From: Gammaproteobacteria bacterium
GTDB lineage: Bacteria > Pseudomonadota > Gammaproteobacteria > SURF-13
Direction of reading: 5' to 3'
NCBI GenBank assembly: GCA_003599485.1
Contig: QZKM01000021.1
Span: forward strand, 1 to 32,008
DNA: 32,008 nt
Below are positions 19,129-26,751 of this stretch, in pieces. How positions within the stretch are numbered: position 1 is the stretch's first letter; each line of letters starts with the position of its first letter. The position numbers were made by a program, and so were the translations under genes. Under the pieces are notes generated by a model that did no database searches, was not told the DNA's origin, and saw only the letters and a program-made list of their open reading frames with translations.

Positions 19129-20429
19129 TCATCCTCAGTCTTATATTCCACGTACGCCTCGTCGCGCAGGGCGCGCAGCCAGGCCTGGGTTTGTTCCTCG
19201 ATCTTGCGGTTGCGGATCGCCTCGCGTGCCTTGGAGCGGTTGAACTCCCGCGTGCTGTCGTGTTCGCGCCGGTCCAATACCTGCAAGATATGCCAGCCAA
19301 ACTGGGTCTGAAACGGCGCGCTCACCTCGCCCGGCTTGAGGCTGTGCATCACTTCTTCAAACTGCGTGTCCACGTCGCCGGGGCTTACCCAGCCCAAACT
19401 GCCGCCATTGACGGCGGTGGCCGGGTCTTCGGAGTGGGATGTGGCGAGCGCGGCGAAATCATCGCCCCCCTCGATGCGCTGCTTGAGCTGCTGCAAACGC
19501 GTTTGCGCGTCGCTGTCCGCGGTAATCTCATTGGTGCGAATCAGGATATGACGCGCCTGAGTCTGCTGGACGATGTGCGCGGTTTCGCCGCGCTTTTCGA
19601 TCAGCTTGATGATGTGAAAACCGCTCGGACTGCGCAACGGTTCGCTGATTTCGCCCGGCTGCATTTTGATCGTCAGGTCCGCGAACAATGTGGGCAGTTG
19701 TGAAGCGGTGCGCCAGCCGAGATCACCGCCTTGCAGCGCCTGTTGGTCGTCCGACACGGCGACCGCGGTTTCGCTGAAATCCGCGCCGGCGCGCAGTTTT
19801 TTCAGCACTTCACCGGCCTTCTGCCGCGCCTTGTCAATCTGTTCCGGGCTCGCCGCCTCCGGCAGAGCGATCAGGATTTGCGCCACGCGGTATTCTTCCG
19901 CGCCCTCCGTGCTCTGGCGTTGCCGGTTGGAGAGAAAATTGTCCACCTCCTGCTCGGTGACGGTGACACGGCTGTCCACCTGGCGCTGGCGCAGGCGGTT
20001 GATGATGATTTCCTCGCGGATGCGTTCGCGGAATACAGGGAAACTGAAGCCGTCCTTCTCCAGCACGTCGCGGAATTCCGCCAGCGACAGTTTGTTCTGT
20101 TGCGCGATGGTGCTGATGGCGCGGTTGAGCGTGTCGTCGTCCACGCGGATGCCGATGCTGCCGGCCAGTTGCAGTTGCAGGCGTTTGAGGATCAGGCGCT
20201 CCAGCACCTGCTTGTTGAGCATATCCGCGGGCGGAAGGGCGGTGTTTTGCTGGCGCAGTTGCGCGCTGATGGTGGCGATCTCGGCGTTGAGTTCGCTTTG
20301 CGTGATAACGTCGTCGTTGACCACCACCAGCACGTGATCCAGTTCCACGACAGGGGTGCGTTCGGCGCCCGCCACGGAGCCGATGACGCAGGTCAACGCA
20401 AAAAAAAGGGTGAGCGGCAACAGCTTCAT
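19125..20429 (-). CDS. surA: Periplasmic chaperone / peptidyl-prolyl isomerase SurA
   Basis: Periplasmic chaperone that escorts outer-membrane beta-barrel proteins to the BAM complex, including LptD encoded just upstream. The signal peptide is MKLLPLTLFFALTCVIGSVAG; ATG at 20429 is preferred to the in-frame GTG at 20435. The N-terminal SurA domain (LDHVLVVVNDDVITQSELN onward) is followed by two parvulin repeats, one starting near YRVAQILIALPEA and one at QARHILIRTNEI. Each has its GG-LGW and PSGFHI or QFGWHI signatures. The mature end (EYKTEDE) finishes in a heptamer repeat that supplies the stop. Length of 434 residues fits the family. Confidence 0.96.
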   Translation of the reverse strand: MKLLPLTLFFALTCVIGSVAGAERTPVVELDHVLVVVNDDVITQSELNAEIATISAQLRQQNTALPPADMLNKQVLERLILKRLQLQLAGSIGIRVDDDTLNRAISTIAQQNKLSLAEFRDVLEKDGFSFPVFRERIREEIIINRLRQRQVDSRVTVTEQEVDNFLSNRQRQSTEGAEEYRVAQILIALPEAASPEQIDKARQKAGEVLKKLRAGADFSETAVAVSDDQQALQGGDLGWRTASQLPTLFADLTIKMQPGEISEPLRSPSGFHIIKLIEKRGETAHIVQQTQARHILIRTNEITADSDAQTRLQQLKQRIEGGDDFAALATSHSEDPATAVNGGSLGWVSPGDVDTQFEEVMHSLKPGEVSAPFQTQFGWHILQVLDRREHDSTREFNRSKAREAIRNRKIEEQTQAWLRALRDEAYVEYKTEDE

Positions 20430-20447
20430 GCGCACGGCCAGGCGGTA

Positions 20448-22685
20448 CTACTGCTGGTAACTAACGGGGTCAAGCAGGCCGGTGAGGCCCTTCTTGTATT
20501 CCTTGTGTCCAACGCGCGACAGGCCCTTCAACTCCAGTTGCAGCAAGATGGTGTCATTGGTTTCGCCCGCGGTGCTGTTGAGGAAGCGCCGCACGGCGGC
20601 ACGCACGGTCCAGCAGCAGGTGTCGTATTCCACCCCGCCCAGCGCCTCCAGCGTGAGATTATCCTTGAGTGAATAGTTCCAGCGCGCCACCGCGTTCCAC
20701 TGCCGTTCTCCGTTGCGCGCCAGCGGCCACAACGCGGAGACGTCGGTTTGCTCCAGCGAGTCGCGCTGGAAGCGGTAGGAGAGGTCGAGCACGCGGTATT
20801 TGTCCGGGTTATAGCGCAGGCCGAGGGTGGCCTTGTCAAAGTCGTCGGTTTGACTGTTCAGCACCACGCCGGCGTTGGCGCGCCAATGTTGGACGAGGTC
20901 CGTGGAGGAAAGTTCCCCCACGATGTTCGAAGTGACGGTGCGTTCCACGCCGCCGCCGGGGAGCGTGACCTCGCGGTTACGGAAATAGTGAATCTGCCCG
21001 ATGCCGCCGCGCAGCAATTCCGCGCCGCTTTCCCCGTGCAGCAGGCGTGAGGTGAGCGCGTAGGTCACTTGATTGGCGTCGCCTACGCGGTCCACGCCGC
21101 TGAAGCGGTTGGTCTGAAACAGGTTGGACAAGACACCCAGATCCAGCGTGCCGCTGTCGAAGATGGGCAGTTCCGACTGACTGCGGAACGGCACGTACAG
21201 ATAATACAGGCGCGGCTCCAGGGTGTGAGTCAGCGGCGTGCCGCCCCAGTCCGTATTGCGCTCGAAAAACACGCCGCTGTCGAGGCTCGCCACCGGCACC
21301 GTGCGCGAGGCATGGTTGTCCAAACCACCGCTCCGGTTGTTGAAGGCATATTGCGTGTGGCGCAGGCTTAAGGCCGGCGTGAGGTAGGCGGCGGGCGTGC
21401 TGAACGGCAGCTGCACCCCCGGCTGCAGATCAATACGGTCGGCGGTGACGCTGCCAGCCTGGTTAAAGCGCACGTATTCGCCGCTCAGCGAATAGTTGAG
21501 TCCGTATGTCTGGCTGGGCAGATTTCCGGAGAACAGCAATTGCGGCAGACGCTGATAAGGGCGTGAACTGGCGGAAATCGTCCGGTCCACGGTCTGATAG
21601 GCCTGTAAACGTCCGGTCGCCGTCCATAGATCGCTGCGGTAAGTGATCTCGCCCAGCCGCTCCACGTGCGTGACGCTGGCGGTTTTCAGGTCATCGCCCA
21701 GTTGTTCGAAATAATTGGGATCCGACACGTAATTGAAATTGATACGGCTGCTCCAGCGCGCGCCATACTGGCCCTGGTCGCGGAAGGTGAACAGTTTACG
21801 GTCCCGGCCCGCGATGTCGTCATCCGGCAGATAGCCCAGATTCATCTCGCCTTGATTGGTGGGGTAGAGATAGCGGAACTCGCCCAGCACCTGCTGGCCG
21901 CGGCGCGTGGTGTTGCGCAGCGCGAGCGTGGCGTCGCGGTTGGGCGCGAGATTGAAATAGTAGGGGATGCGGATGTCCGTGCCGACTTCATTGCTGGTGC
22001 CGAAGCTGGGGGTGAGAAAGCCCGACTTGCGCCGGTCATCGAGCGGAAAACTCATGTAGGGGCTGTAGAAGATCGGCACGCCCTTGAAGCCGACCCACAC
22101 GTTGCGCGCCACGCCCACGCCTTCTTTATGATCCAGCTTGATGTCGCTGGAGTGCAGCAGCCAGTCTTCCTTGTCCGGGTTGCAGGTGGTGTAGGTGGCG
22201 TCTTTAAGCCGCGTCCGATCGCGCCCTTCCAGCAGCACCGTGCCGGCCTCGCCGCGCGCGTGTTTTTCGGCGATGCGGTAACGCGCGTTGTCCGCCTTGC
22301 CCTCGCGCGTATCAAGATTAAAGAAGGCGGAATCCGCGTCCACCCCCAGGCCGCTTTGCAGGTAACGCACGTTGCCCTCGGCCTCCACGGTGGCGTCGGA
22401 GCGGTTGTACCGGGCGCGGTCGGAATAAAGCTCCTGATCCGCGCGGCGCACTTCCACGTCGCCGCTGAAATTGAATATCTCCTTGCCCAGCACCTCGCTT
22501 TGGTCCGCGCTCAAACGGGTTTCGGCCTGTTCCAGCTCTTGGGCGGTGGGGCGCGGCGCAGGCATATGGCCGGGCTCGCCGCACAGCGCCCATTCGGAGT
22601 CGGTGAAATCCGCGCCCTGCGCGGGGGAATAGCCGGCCCCGAGCAACAGGCAGATCAAGCCCAGTTTATATAGAGTGCGGCGCAT
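20448..22685 (-). CDS. lptD: LPS-assembly protein LptD
   Basis: Outer-membrane beta barrel that, with LptE, inserts lipopolysaccharide into the outer leaflet. The product is 745 residues. A signal peptide (LYKLGLICLLLGAGYSPAQG) precedes the periplasmic OstA-like beta-jellyroll domain (about 55-180; IFNFSGDVEVRRADQEL, then RYNRSDATVEAEGNVRY). The rest is the barrel. Cysteines match the E. coli disulfide arrangement: C35, C168 and the adjacent pair C690-C691. It heads the lptD-surA-pdxA-rsmA operon, divergent from amgK; SurA helps its folding. Confidence 0.97.
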   Translation of the reverse strand: MRRTLYKLGLICLLLGAGYSPAQGADFTDSEWALCGEPGHMPAPRPTAQELEQAETRLSADQSEVLGKEIFNFSGDVEVRRADQELYSDRARYNRSDATVEAEGNVRYLQSGLGVDADSAFFNLDTREGKADNARYRIAEKHARGEAGTVLLEGRDRTRLKDATYTTCNPDKEDWLLHSSDIKLDHKEGVGVARNVWVGFKGVPIFYSPYMSFPLDDRRKSGFLTPSFGTSNEVGTDIRIPYYFNLAPNRDATLALRNTTRRGQQVLGEFRYLYPTNQGEMNLGYLPDDDIAGRDRKLFTFRDQGQYGARWSSRINFNYVSDPNYFEQLGDDLKTASVTHVERLGEITYRSDLWTATGRLQAYQTVDRTISASSRPYQRLPQLLFSGNLPSQTYGLNYSLSGEYVRFNQAGSVTADRIDLQPGVQLPFSTPAAYLTPALSLRHTQYAFNNRSGGLDNHASRTVPVASLDSGVFFERNTDWGGTPLTHTLEPRLYYLYVPFRSQSELPIFDSGTLDLGVLSNLFQTNRFSGVDRVGDANQVTYALTSRLLHGESGAELLRGGIGQIHYFRNREVTLPGGGVERTVTSNIVGELSSTDLVQHWRANAGVVLNSQTDDFDKATLGLRYNPDKYRVLDLSYRFQRDSLEQTDVSALWPLARNGERQWNAVARWNYSLKDNLTLEALGGVEYDTCCWTVRAAVRRFLNSTAGETNDTILLQLELKGLSRVGHKEYKKGLTGLLDPVSYQQ

Positions 22686-22786
22686 TCTGGCTCTTGTTGT
22701 GAATAAACTGCCTTAAAATGGCATAAAATGGTTCGCTAATCAATCTTTTGCCGGTAAAACCATCCGCCTTCGCCCCCAACACGCCC

Positions 22787-23791
22787 ATGCCTGGACGCCT
22801 TGAACAACTGCAACGCTGGCTCACGCGCGATGTGGGCATCCCCCGCTTTGACATCACCCCGGCCTCCAGCGACGCGAGCTTCCGGCGCTACTTCCGCGTG
22901 CGCTGGGACGGTCAAACGCGCATCGTCATGGACGCGCCGCCCGCGCACGAAGACTGCCGCTCCTATATCGCCATCGCGCGCGCCCTGCATGGAGCGGGGC
23001 TCAACGTGCCGCAGGTGCTGGAGGCGGACCTGGAGCAGGGGTTTCTTCTGCTCACCGATCTCGGCTCGGTGCAATATCTCGATGTGCTCAATGACGCCAG
23101 CGTGGAGCGGCTGTATGGCGACGCGCTGGACGCGTTGCTGGCGCTGCAAACCCGCCCCGATGTAGCGCGGCAGGCACATCTGCCCCCTTATGACGAAGCC
23201 CTGCTGATGCGCGAGATGCATTTATTCCGCGACTGGCTGCTCACGCGCCATTTGCACATCACCCTGGACGATGCGCAACTGCAAAGTCTGGAACACACGT
23301 TTGCCCATCTCGCGCAGAGCGCCCTGGAACAGCCACGCGTGCCGGTGCACCGCGACTACCACTCGCGCAACCTGATGCTGACGCAGCACAACAACCCCGG
23401 CATTCTGGATTTTCAGGACGCGGTCGTCGGCCCCATCACCTACGATCTCGTTTCGCTGTTGCGCGACTGCTACATCGCCTGGCCGGAACCGCGCGTGCAT
23501 GGCTGGATGGAACAGTACCGCCAATGCGCGCTGGCATCGGGCCTGCTGGCGCAAGACGATGCCGCGCAATTCACCCGCTGGTTCGACTGGATGGGCGTGC
23601 AGCGCCATCTCAAGGCCGCGGGCATCTTCGCGCGCCTCAATATCCGCGACGGCAAGCCCGATTATCTCAAGGATATTCCGCGCACGCTCAACTACATCGT
23701 TGCGGCAAGCGCGCGCTATGAAGAGTTGCAGTGGCTGCACGATCTGCTGCGTCACCGCGTACTCCCTAAGCTGCAAGGCATGGCCGCATGA
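22787..23791 (+). CDS. amgK: N-acetylmuramate/N-acetylglucosamine kinase AmgK
   Basis: Anomeric sugar kinase of the MurNAc salvage pathway, which bypasses de novo UDP-MurNAc synthesis and lowers fosfomycin sensitivity in Pseudomonas. The product is 334 residues with the aminoglycoside-phosphotransferase fold. It has [20 protein letters not shown] near the N-terminus, the catalytic loop [14 protein letters not shown], and the metal-binding [20 protein letters not shown] at 22787 is preferred; the open frame runs back to a TTG at 22748 without family similarity. It overlaps murU by four bases. The divergent gap with lptD is AT-rich (22690-22745), but I see no convincing promoter pair. Confidence 0.95.
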   Translation: MPGRLEQLQRWLTRDVGIPRFDITPASSDASFRRYFRVRWDGQTRIVMDAPPAHEDCRSYIAIARALHGAGLNVPQVLEADLEQGFLLLTDLGSVQYLDVLNDASVERLYGDALDALLALQTRPDVARQAHLPPYDEALLMREMHLFRDWLLTRHLHITLDDAQLQSLEHTFAHLAQSALEQPRVPVHRDYHSRNLMLTQHNNPGILDFQDAVVGPITYDLVSLLRDCYIAWPEPRVHGWMEQYRQCALASGLLAQDDAAQFTRWFDWMGVQRHLKAAGIFARLNIRDGKPDYLKDIPRTLNYIVAASARYEELQWLHDLLRHRVLPKLQGMAA

Positions 23792-24468
23792 AGGCGCTGA
23801 TACTCGCGGCGGGCAAGGGCGAACGCATGCGCCCGCTCACCGATCATACGCCCAAACCACTGCTGCGCGCCGGCAGTTCCACCCTCATCGAGCACCGCAT
23901 CCATGCCCTGGCGCGCGCGGGTTTTCATGACCTCATCATCAATCACGCGGGGCAAGGCGCGCTGATCAAGGCCGCATTGGGCGACGGTCAACGCTACGGC
24001 GTGCGCATCCGCTACGCGGCGGAAGGCGCGGAGCCGCTGGAAACCGGCGGCGGAATTTTCAACGCACTGCCCTTGCTGGGCGAGCAGCCCTTTGCGGTGG
24101 TCAACGCCGATATCTGGAGCGATTACCCACTCGAACGCCTGCCGCGTGAACCGGAGGGTTTAGCTCACCTGGTATTGGTGAACAACCCCGCGCATCATCA
24201 AGCAGGTGATTTTGTATTGGAAGGCGGACGCGTCCATGACAACTCCGGCGCAAGAGGGCAGGACAAACTCACCTACAGCGGCATCGGCGTGTATCGCCCG
24301 GAATTGTTCACGGATTGCCACCCCGGAAAATTCCCGCTCGCACCGCTGCTGCGCAAAGCAATGAAGGCGGGACAAGTGACGGGCGAATTTTATTCCGGCG
24401 CTTGGTTCGACATCGGCACACCGGAGCGCCTGGCGGCGCTCGATAACTACTTGAAAGCACGCGCCTGA
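23788..24468 (+). CDS. murU: N-acetylmuramate alpha-1-phosphate uridylyltransferase MurU
   Basis: Second enzyme of the MurNAc recycling shunt: it converts MurNAc 1-phosphate and UTP to UDP-MurNAc. The product is 226 residues, typical. The nucleotidyltransferase signature is [20 protein letters not shown] with TPKPLL following. Later come [28 protein letters not shown], and the C-terminal [17 protein letters not shown]. The start overlaps the amgK stop (ATGA). It is the last core gene before the accessory island. Confidence 0.95.
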   Translation: MKALILAAGKGERMRPLTDHTPKPLLRAGSSTLIEHRIHALARAGFHDLIINHAGQGALIKAALGDGQRYGVRIRYAAEGAEPLETGGGIFNALPLLGEQPFAVVNADIWSDYPLERLPREPEGLAHLVLVNNPAHHQAGDFVLEGGRVHDNSGARGQDKLTYSGIGVYRPELFTDCHPGKFPLAPLLRKAMKAGQVTGEFYSGAWFDIGTPERLAALDNYLKARA

Positions 24469-24531
24469 TACATCACCGCGCCCCTCTTGCCATGAAACAA
24501 AATAAAGCGTTTAATCCAGCCTATACAGCAT

Positions 24532-24665
24532 GCGTAGGGCGCATTAGGCGCAAGCCGTAATGCGCCGGATGAAAACGGGAATGGTGATTGGTGGGTTATG
24601 AAAGTAGCGATGGTGGAAGTGGCATTATATTCGGCGCAATGCCCTTCGGTTATTGCGCCCTACGC
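24532..24665. mobile_element. MITE-like element, copy 1
   Basis: About 134 bp with imperfect terminal inverted repeats. The left end starts GCGTAGGGCGCATTAGGCGC and the right end closes TTATTGCGCCCTACGC; inner inverted segments TAATGCGCCG and CGGCGCAAT also pair. It has no coding capacity. A second copy in the same orientation is at 26114-26242, alike along its whole length including the central GATTG-TGGGTTATGAA part. No clear target duplication was seen. The 63 bases between murU and this copy, and the 60 after it, hold no other recognised feature. Confidence 0.8.
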
Positions 24666-24725
24666 GGGCTTTTAGTTGGGTGGCAATCTGTACGCTTTAA
24701 ATGGTCCAAATAAAGGGAGGGTGAA

Positions 24726-25364
24726 ATGCCACAAGAACTACCGTATCTGCCTACATACAAAAATGTTGGGGTGCTCTTTGAGAAGATTCGCGCTGCCAAA
24801 GTGCCTGAGTCTTTCACGCAGAAGTACTTAAATGAAACCCTTGGGCTAAAAAGTAGTGGTGATCGCTCTTTAATAACACTACTAAAGTCGCTTGGTTTTA
24901 TCGACAATTCGGGAAGGCCAACACCACGTTATGCCGCTTTAAAGAATGAAAAGGTTGCAGGTATCGAAATCGCAAGAGGAGTTCGAGAAGCGTATGAAGG
25001 ATTATTCTCCGCAAACGAAAATGCCCATAAGTTAGAAGGCCAGGAACTAAAGGGACTTGTGGCGCAGGTTGCGGGGTCGGACAGTGGTACAACCTCGAAA
25101 ATCGTCGGTACATTTAAAGCATTGCTTGCTGTTTCAGACTTTGAGTCGGATTCTCTTCTGAAAGAAGAAGGCGGAGAAACAACAGCGGAGAAGGAGAAGA
25201 AAATCGACAAGGAGAAGCAAGCAGATGAAGTCAGTCGAGGTGGCATGTCATTTCAGGGGATGAGACCGGAATTCCACTACAACATTCAAATCCACCTTCC
25301 GTCGAATGGTTCGGAAGAGACGTATATGAACATCTTCAATGCAGTCCGGAAGGTGTTCAAATGA
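24726..25364 (+). CDS. DUF5343 domain protein
   Basis: Protein of 212 residues that matches the DUF5343 pattern: LPYLPTYKNVGVLFEKI at the N-terminus, AKVPESFTQKYLNETLGLKS, then DRSLITLLKSLGFIDNSG and PTPRYAALKN, which together look like a winged-helix fold. A Lys/Glu-rich linker (about 145-172) leads to a conserved tail EFHYNIQIHLPSNGSEETYM. It has an excellent ribosome binding site (GGGAGGG). It overlaps the HEPN gene by four bases, so the proteins are made together. Base and codon use is visibly more AT-rich than in neighbours, suggesting transfer. Function is not established; DNA binding or neutralising the HEPN partner is my inference. Confidence 0.85.
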   Translation: MPQELPYLPTYKNVGVLFEKIRAAKVPESFTQKYLNETLGLKSSGDRSLITLLKSLGFIDNSGRPTPRYAALKNEKVAGIEIARGVREAYEGLFSANENAHKLEGQELKGLVAQVAGSDSGTTSKIVGTFKALLAVSDFESDSLLKEEGGETTAEKEKKIDKEKQADEVSRGGMSFQGMRPEFHYNIQIHLPSNGSEETYMNIFNAVRKVFK

Positions 25365-25927
25365 TAAATGATGGACGCCTAGCGCTATTCGTAATGCTGG
25401 GACAAACCGCAACAAAGACGATCGGCTTGGTTCCAGAGGTCGCGCACGCGGAACCATTACATATCTCCGACACATACGACCTATCAACGGCAATACCTGA
25501 GGCTGTTAAAGAAGCAAACTCGGCGGCGTTGGGCTTCCGGTTATTCTTCGTGTTTGAGAATTATCTCCGCCAGTTCGTAGTCGAGGTTCTTGCTAGCGAC
25601 GGCCAAGAGACCTGGTGGGAGAAGATACCTGCTGATGTTCAAGAGGAAGTCGAGAAACTAGAGGACAACGAGGAACTCAAGGGATGGATGGCATTGGGTT
25701 CGAGAGATAAATCGGCCCTAATGACATATCCTCAGTTGCTGAGAGTAATAGACCATTGCTGGAAGGATTACTTTCAGGACATTGTCCGTGACAAGGCTCT
25801 TGTTCAAGAGGCAAGACATATTGCACACCTGCGGAACACCATTTGCCACATGTCGAATATTACTGACGAAGAAATTGACCGAGTTCGGCAAGTTATGCGG
25901 GATTGGTTCAGGGTGGTCTCACCTTGA
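25361..25927 (+). CDS. Swt1-type HEPN domain protein, putative RNase toxin or effector
   Basis: Protein of 188 residues. From about residue 58 it follows the Swt1-family HEPN pattern: GFRLFFVFENYLRQFVVEVL, a WWEKIPADVQEEVEKLE stretch, YPQLLRVIDHCWKDYFQDI, and LRNTICHMSNITDEEIDRV. The R-x4-H motif of HEPN ribonucleases is intact (R158, H163). HEPN proteins are frequent in toxin-antitoxin, abortive infection and RNA-processing systems. The first 55 residues match nothing I recognise. The start overlaps the DUF5343 stop; the stop is nine bases before a half attC-like site. The family call is by pattern recognition; catalytic activity is inferred. Confidence 0.78.
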   Translation: MINDGRLALFVMLGQTATKTIGLVPEVAHAEPLHISDTYDLSTAIPEAVKEANSAALGFRLFFVFENYLRQFVVEVLASDGQETWWEKIPADVQEEVEKLEDNEELKGWMALGSRDKSALMTYPQLLRVIDHCWKDYFQDIVRDKALVQEARHIAHLRNTICHMSNITDEEIDRVRQVMRDWFRVVSP

Positions 25928-25936
25928 CACATCGCC

Positions 25937-25965
25937 GCCCAACGAGGCGCTCCACCCGACGTCGG
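25937..25965 (+). other. Half attC-like (integron cassette) site
   Basis: GCCCAAC (25937-25943) fits the attC R'' box RYYYAAC, and TCCACCCGAC (25951-25960) resembles an L'' box at the usual distance. The site starts nine bases after the HEPN stop, the normal place in a gene cassette. The second half (L' and the GTTRRRY R' box) is missing; after GTCGGCACTC the sequence changes to AATTAA-GGGGTC repeats. It looks like a truncated relic. Confidence 0.45.
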
Positions 25966-25977
25966 CACTCAATTAAA

Positions 25978-26108
25978 GGGGTCCAATTAAGGGGTCAAAG
26001 CCCTTTAAAAAGGACGTAGATCGGCCGGTTACTTCTATGTTATAGATCCCATACTATCGTATGGCTTTTTGTATTGCCAGATTTAACGGGTCAGAACCCT
26101 TTAAAAAG
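25978..26108. repeat. Short GGGTCA...CCCTTTAAAAAG repeats
   Basis: Two 21-base copies, 25992-26012 and 26088-26108, differ at two positions; both start GGGTCA and end CCCTTTAAAAAG. An extra partial unit (AATTAAAGGGGTC) precedes the first. The second ends five bases before MITE copy 2. The intervening 75 bases contain a hairpin with a T-run (26049-26070) and no gene. Such GGGGTCA repeats resemble ones often found near REP/RAYT-type elements; that is a resemblance only. Confidence 0.6.
26049..26070 (+). terminator. Candidate intrinsic terminator after the DUF5343-HEPN operon
   Basis: CCATAC (26049-26054) pairs with GTATGG (26059-26064) around TATC, followed by CTTTTT. The stem is short, six pairs, but the T-run is properly placed. 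It lies 122 bases after the HEPN stop and would isolate the cassette from downstream DNA. Confidence 0.45.
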
Positions 26109-26113
26109 CAAAC

Positions 26114-26242
26114 GTAGGGCGCATTAGGCGCAAGCCGTAATGCGCCGGATGGAAATGAGAACGATGATTGATGGGTTATGAAGGGATGATGGTGAAACTG
26201 TCAACACATCCGGCGCAATGTGCTTCGCTTATTGTGCCCTAC
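26114..26242. mobile_element. MITE-like element, copy 2
   Basis: About 129 bp from GTAGGGCGCATTAGGCGC to TTATTGTGCCCTAC, same orientation as copy 1 at 24532-24665. The left inverted repeat is identical over more than 30 bases; the interior and right end have drifted (GTGCCCTAC in place of GCGCCCTAC). It is noncoding. Together the copies bracket the DUF5343-HEPN operon, the half attC site and the GGGTCA repeats. Confidence 0.8.
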
Positions 26243-26247
26243 ACGAG

Positions 26248-26442
26248 CTAACCCACCATCGGCTGCGAGCCGTGAAACTGCCTCCAGAATGTCATGTTGC
26301 CCGCCCTGTCCCTGTACCACTTCGGGCACTGCGGATTGGACAAGTACCGCTCTCTTAAGCGTAGCGCTTCCAATTCGAGGCGTTCTAAGTCTTGCTCGCT
26401 CAGCGAGCTTTGCGAAATCAACGTCCGTAACGGGTTCCCCAT
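26248..26442 (-). CDS. Small hypothetical protein downstream of an antitoxin gene
   Basis: Unrecognised product of 64 residues from the ATG at 26442, which has GAGGA eight bases upstream. It is helical and charged in the middle (LSEQDLERLELEALRLRERYL) and ends CPKWYRDRAGNMTFWRQFHG. The frame is open back to an ATG at 26481 that overlaps the antitoxin stop; read from there it starts MRVEWSDV, like the first residues of ParE-type toxins, but the rest is not ParE-like. It may be a chimera in which most of a toxin gene was replaced. The stop is five bases from the edge of MITE copy 2. I do not assign a function. Confidence 0.45.
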   Translation of the reverse strand: MGNPLRTLISQSSLSEQDLERLELEALRLRERYLSNPQCPKWYRDRAGNMTFWRQFHGSQPMVG

Positions 26443-26470
26443 CGCGCGCGTCCTCAAAACGTCAGACCAC

Positions 26471-26656
26471 TCAACGCGCATGATTCAGATAGCGCTTTTC
26501 CATTTCTTCCTGCGACGTCACTTTGCCCTCCTCCGCTGCCTGCTGTGAGCGCGCCAGTTTCTGGCGCACATAGAGGGCGTACATGGCGTCGTCCCAAGTG
26601 GCTTGATCGGGCAGGTGGTCGGCGATATCGTGAACAATTTGTTTTATGGTTTGCAT
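26471..26656 (-). CDS. Small antitoxin-like protein
   Basis: Product of 61 residues with the pattern DHLPDQATWDDAMYALYVRQKLARSQ, and a C-terminal Lys/Glu segment (GKVTSQEEMEKRYL). Many short proteins with ATWDD-x-MY-x2-YVRQK are encoded just before RelE/ParE-family toxins, so an antitoxin is the best guess. The start has a strong AGGAG six bases upstream. No complete toxin follows: the next frame only starts like one (see 26248-26442). An inverted repeat upstream could be an autoregulatory operator. Confidence 0.68.
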   Translation of the reverse strand: MQTIKQIVHDIADHLPDQATWDDAMYALYVRQKLARSQQAAEEGKVTSQEEMEKRYLNHAR

Positions 26657-26672
26657 ATGGCTCTCCTGCGAT

Positions 26673-26700
26673 TACAGACATTGTAATGTACTCTACTGTA
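26673..26700. promoter_or_regulatory. Nested inverted repeats upstream of the antitoxin gene
   Basis: ACATT-GT-AATGT (26678-26689) lies within a wider pair TACAG (26673-26677) and CTGTA (26696-26700). It sits 17-44 bases before the antitoxin ATG, where toxin-antitoxin operons usually bind their own product. The role is inferred from position and symmetry. Confidence 0.4.
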
Positions 26701-26751
26701 TGTATCCACTTGGTCTATTTAACAACTGATGTTCGCTGAGGGCGCTGAAAG

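Noticed and set aside
21666-22673. Long plus-strand reading frame (335 codons) opposite lptD
   Set aside because: It is a shadow of lptD in GC-rich DNA: biased composition, no family motifs, and the minus strand has a clear LptD. The same holds for 17023-18033 (opposite rsmA), 19731-20672 (opposite surA) and 2728-3591 (opposite valS).
25937-25990. Complete attC site
   Set aside because: The right half with GTTRRRY is absent, so only a half-site is reported.
24532-26242. Complete insertion sequence
   Set aside because: No transposase-like frame is present; the repeats are non-autonomous at most.
26220-26483. Plus-strand frame opposite the small hypothetical gene
   Set aside because: Ser/Arg/Ala-rich low-complexity translation with no ribosome binding site; the minus-strand frame has better start signals and follows the antitoxin.
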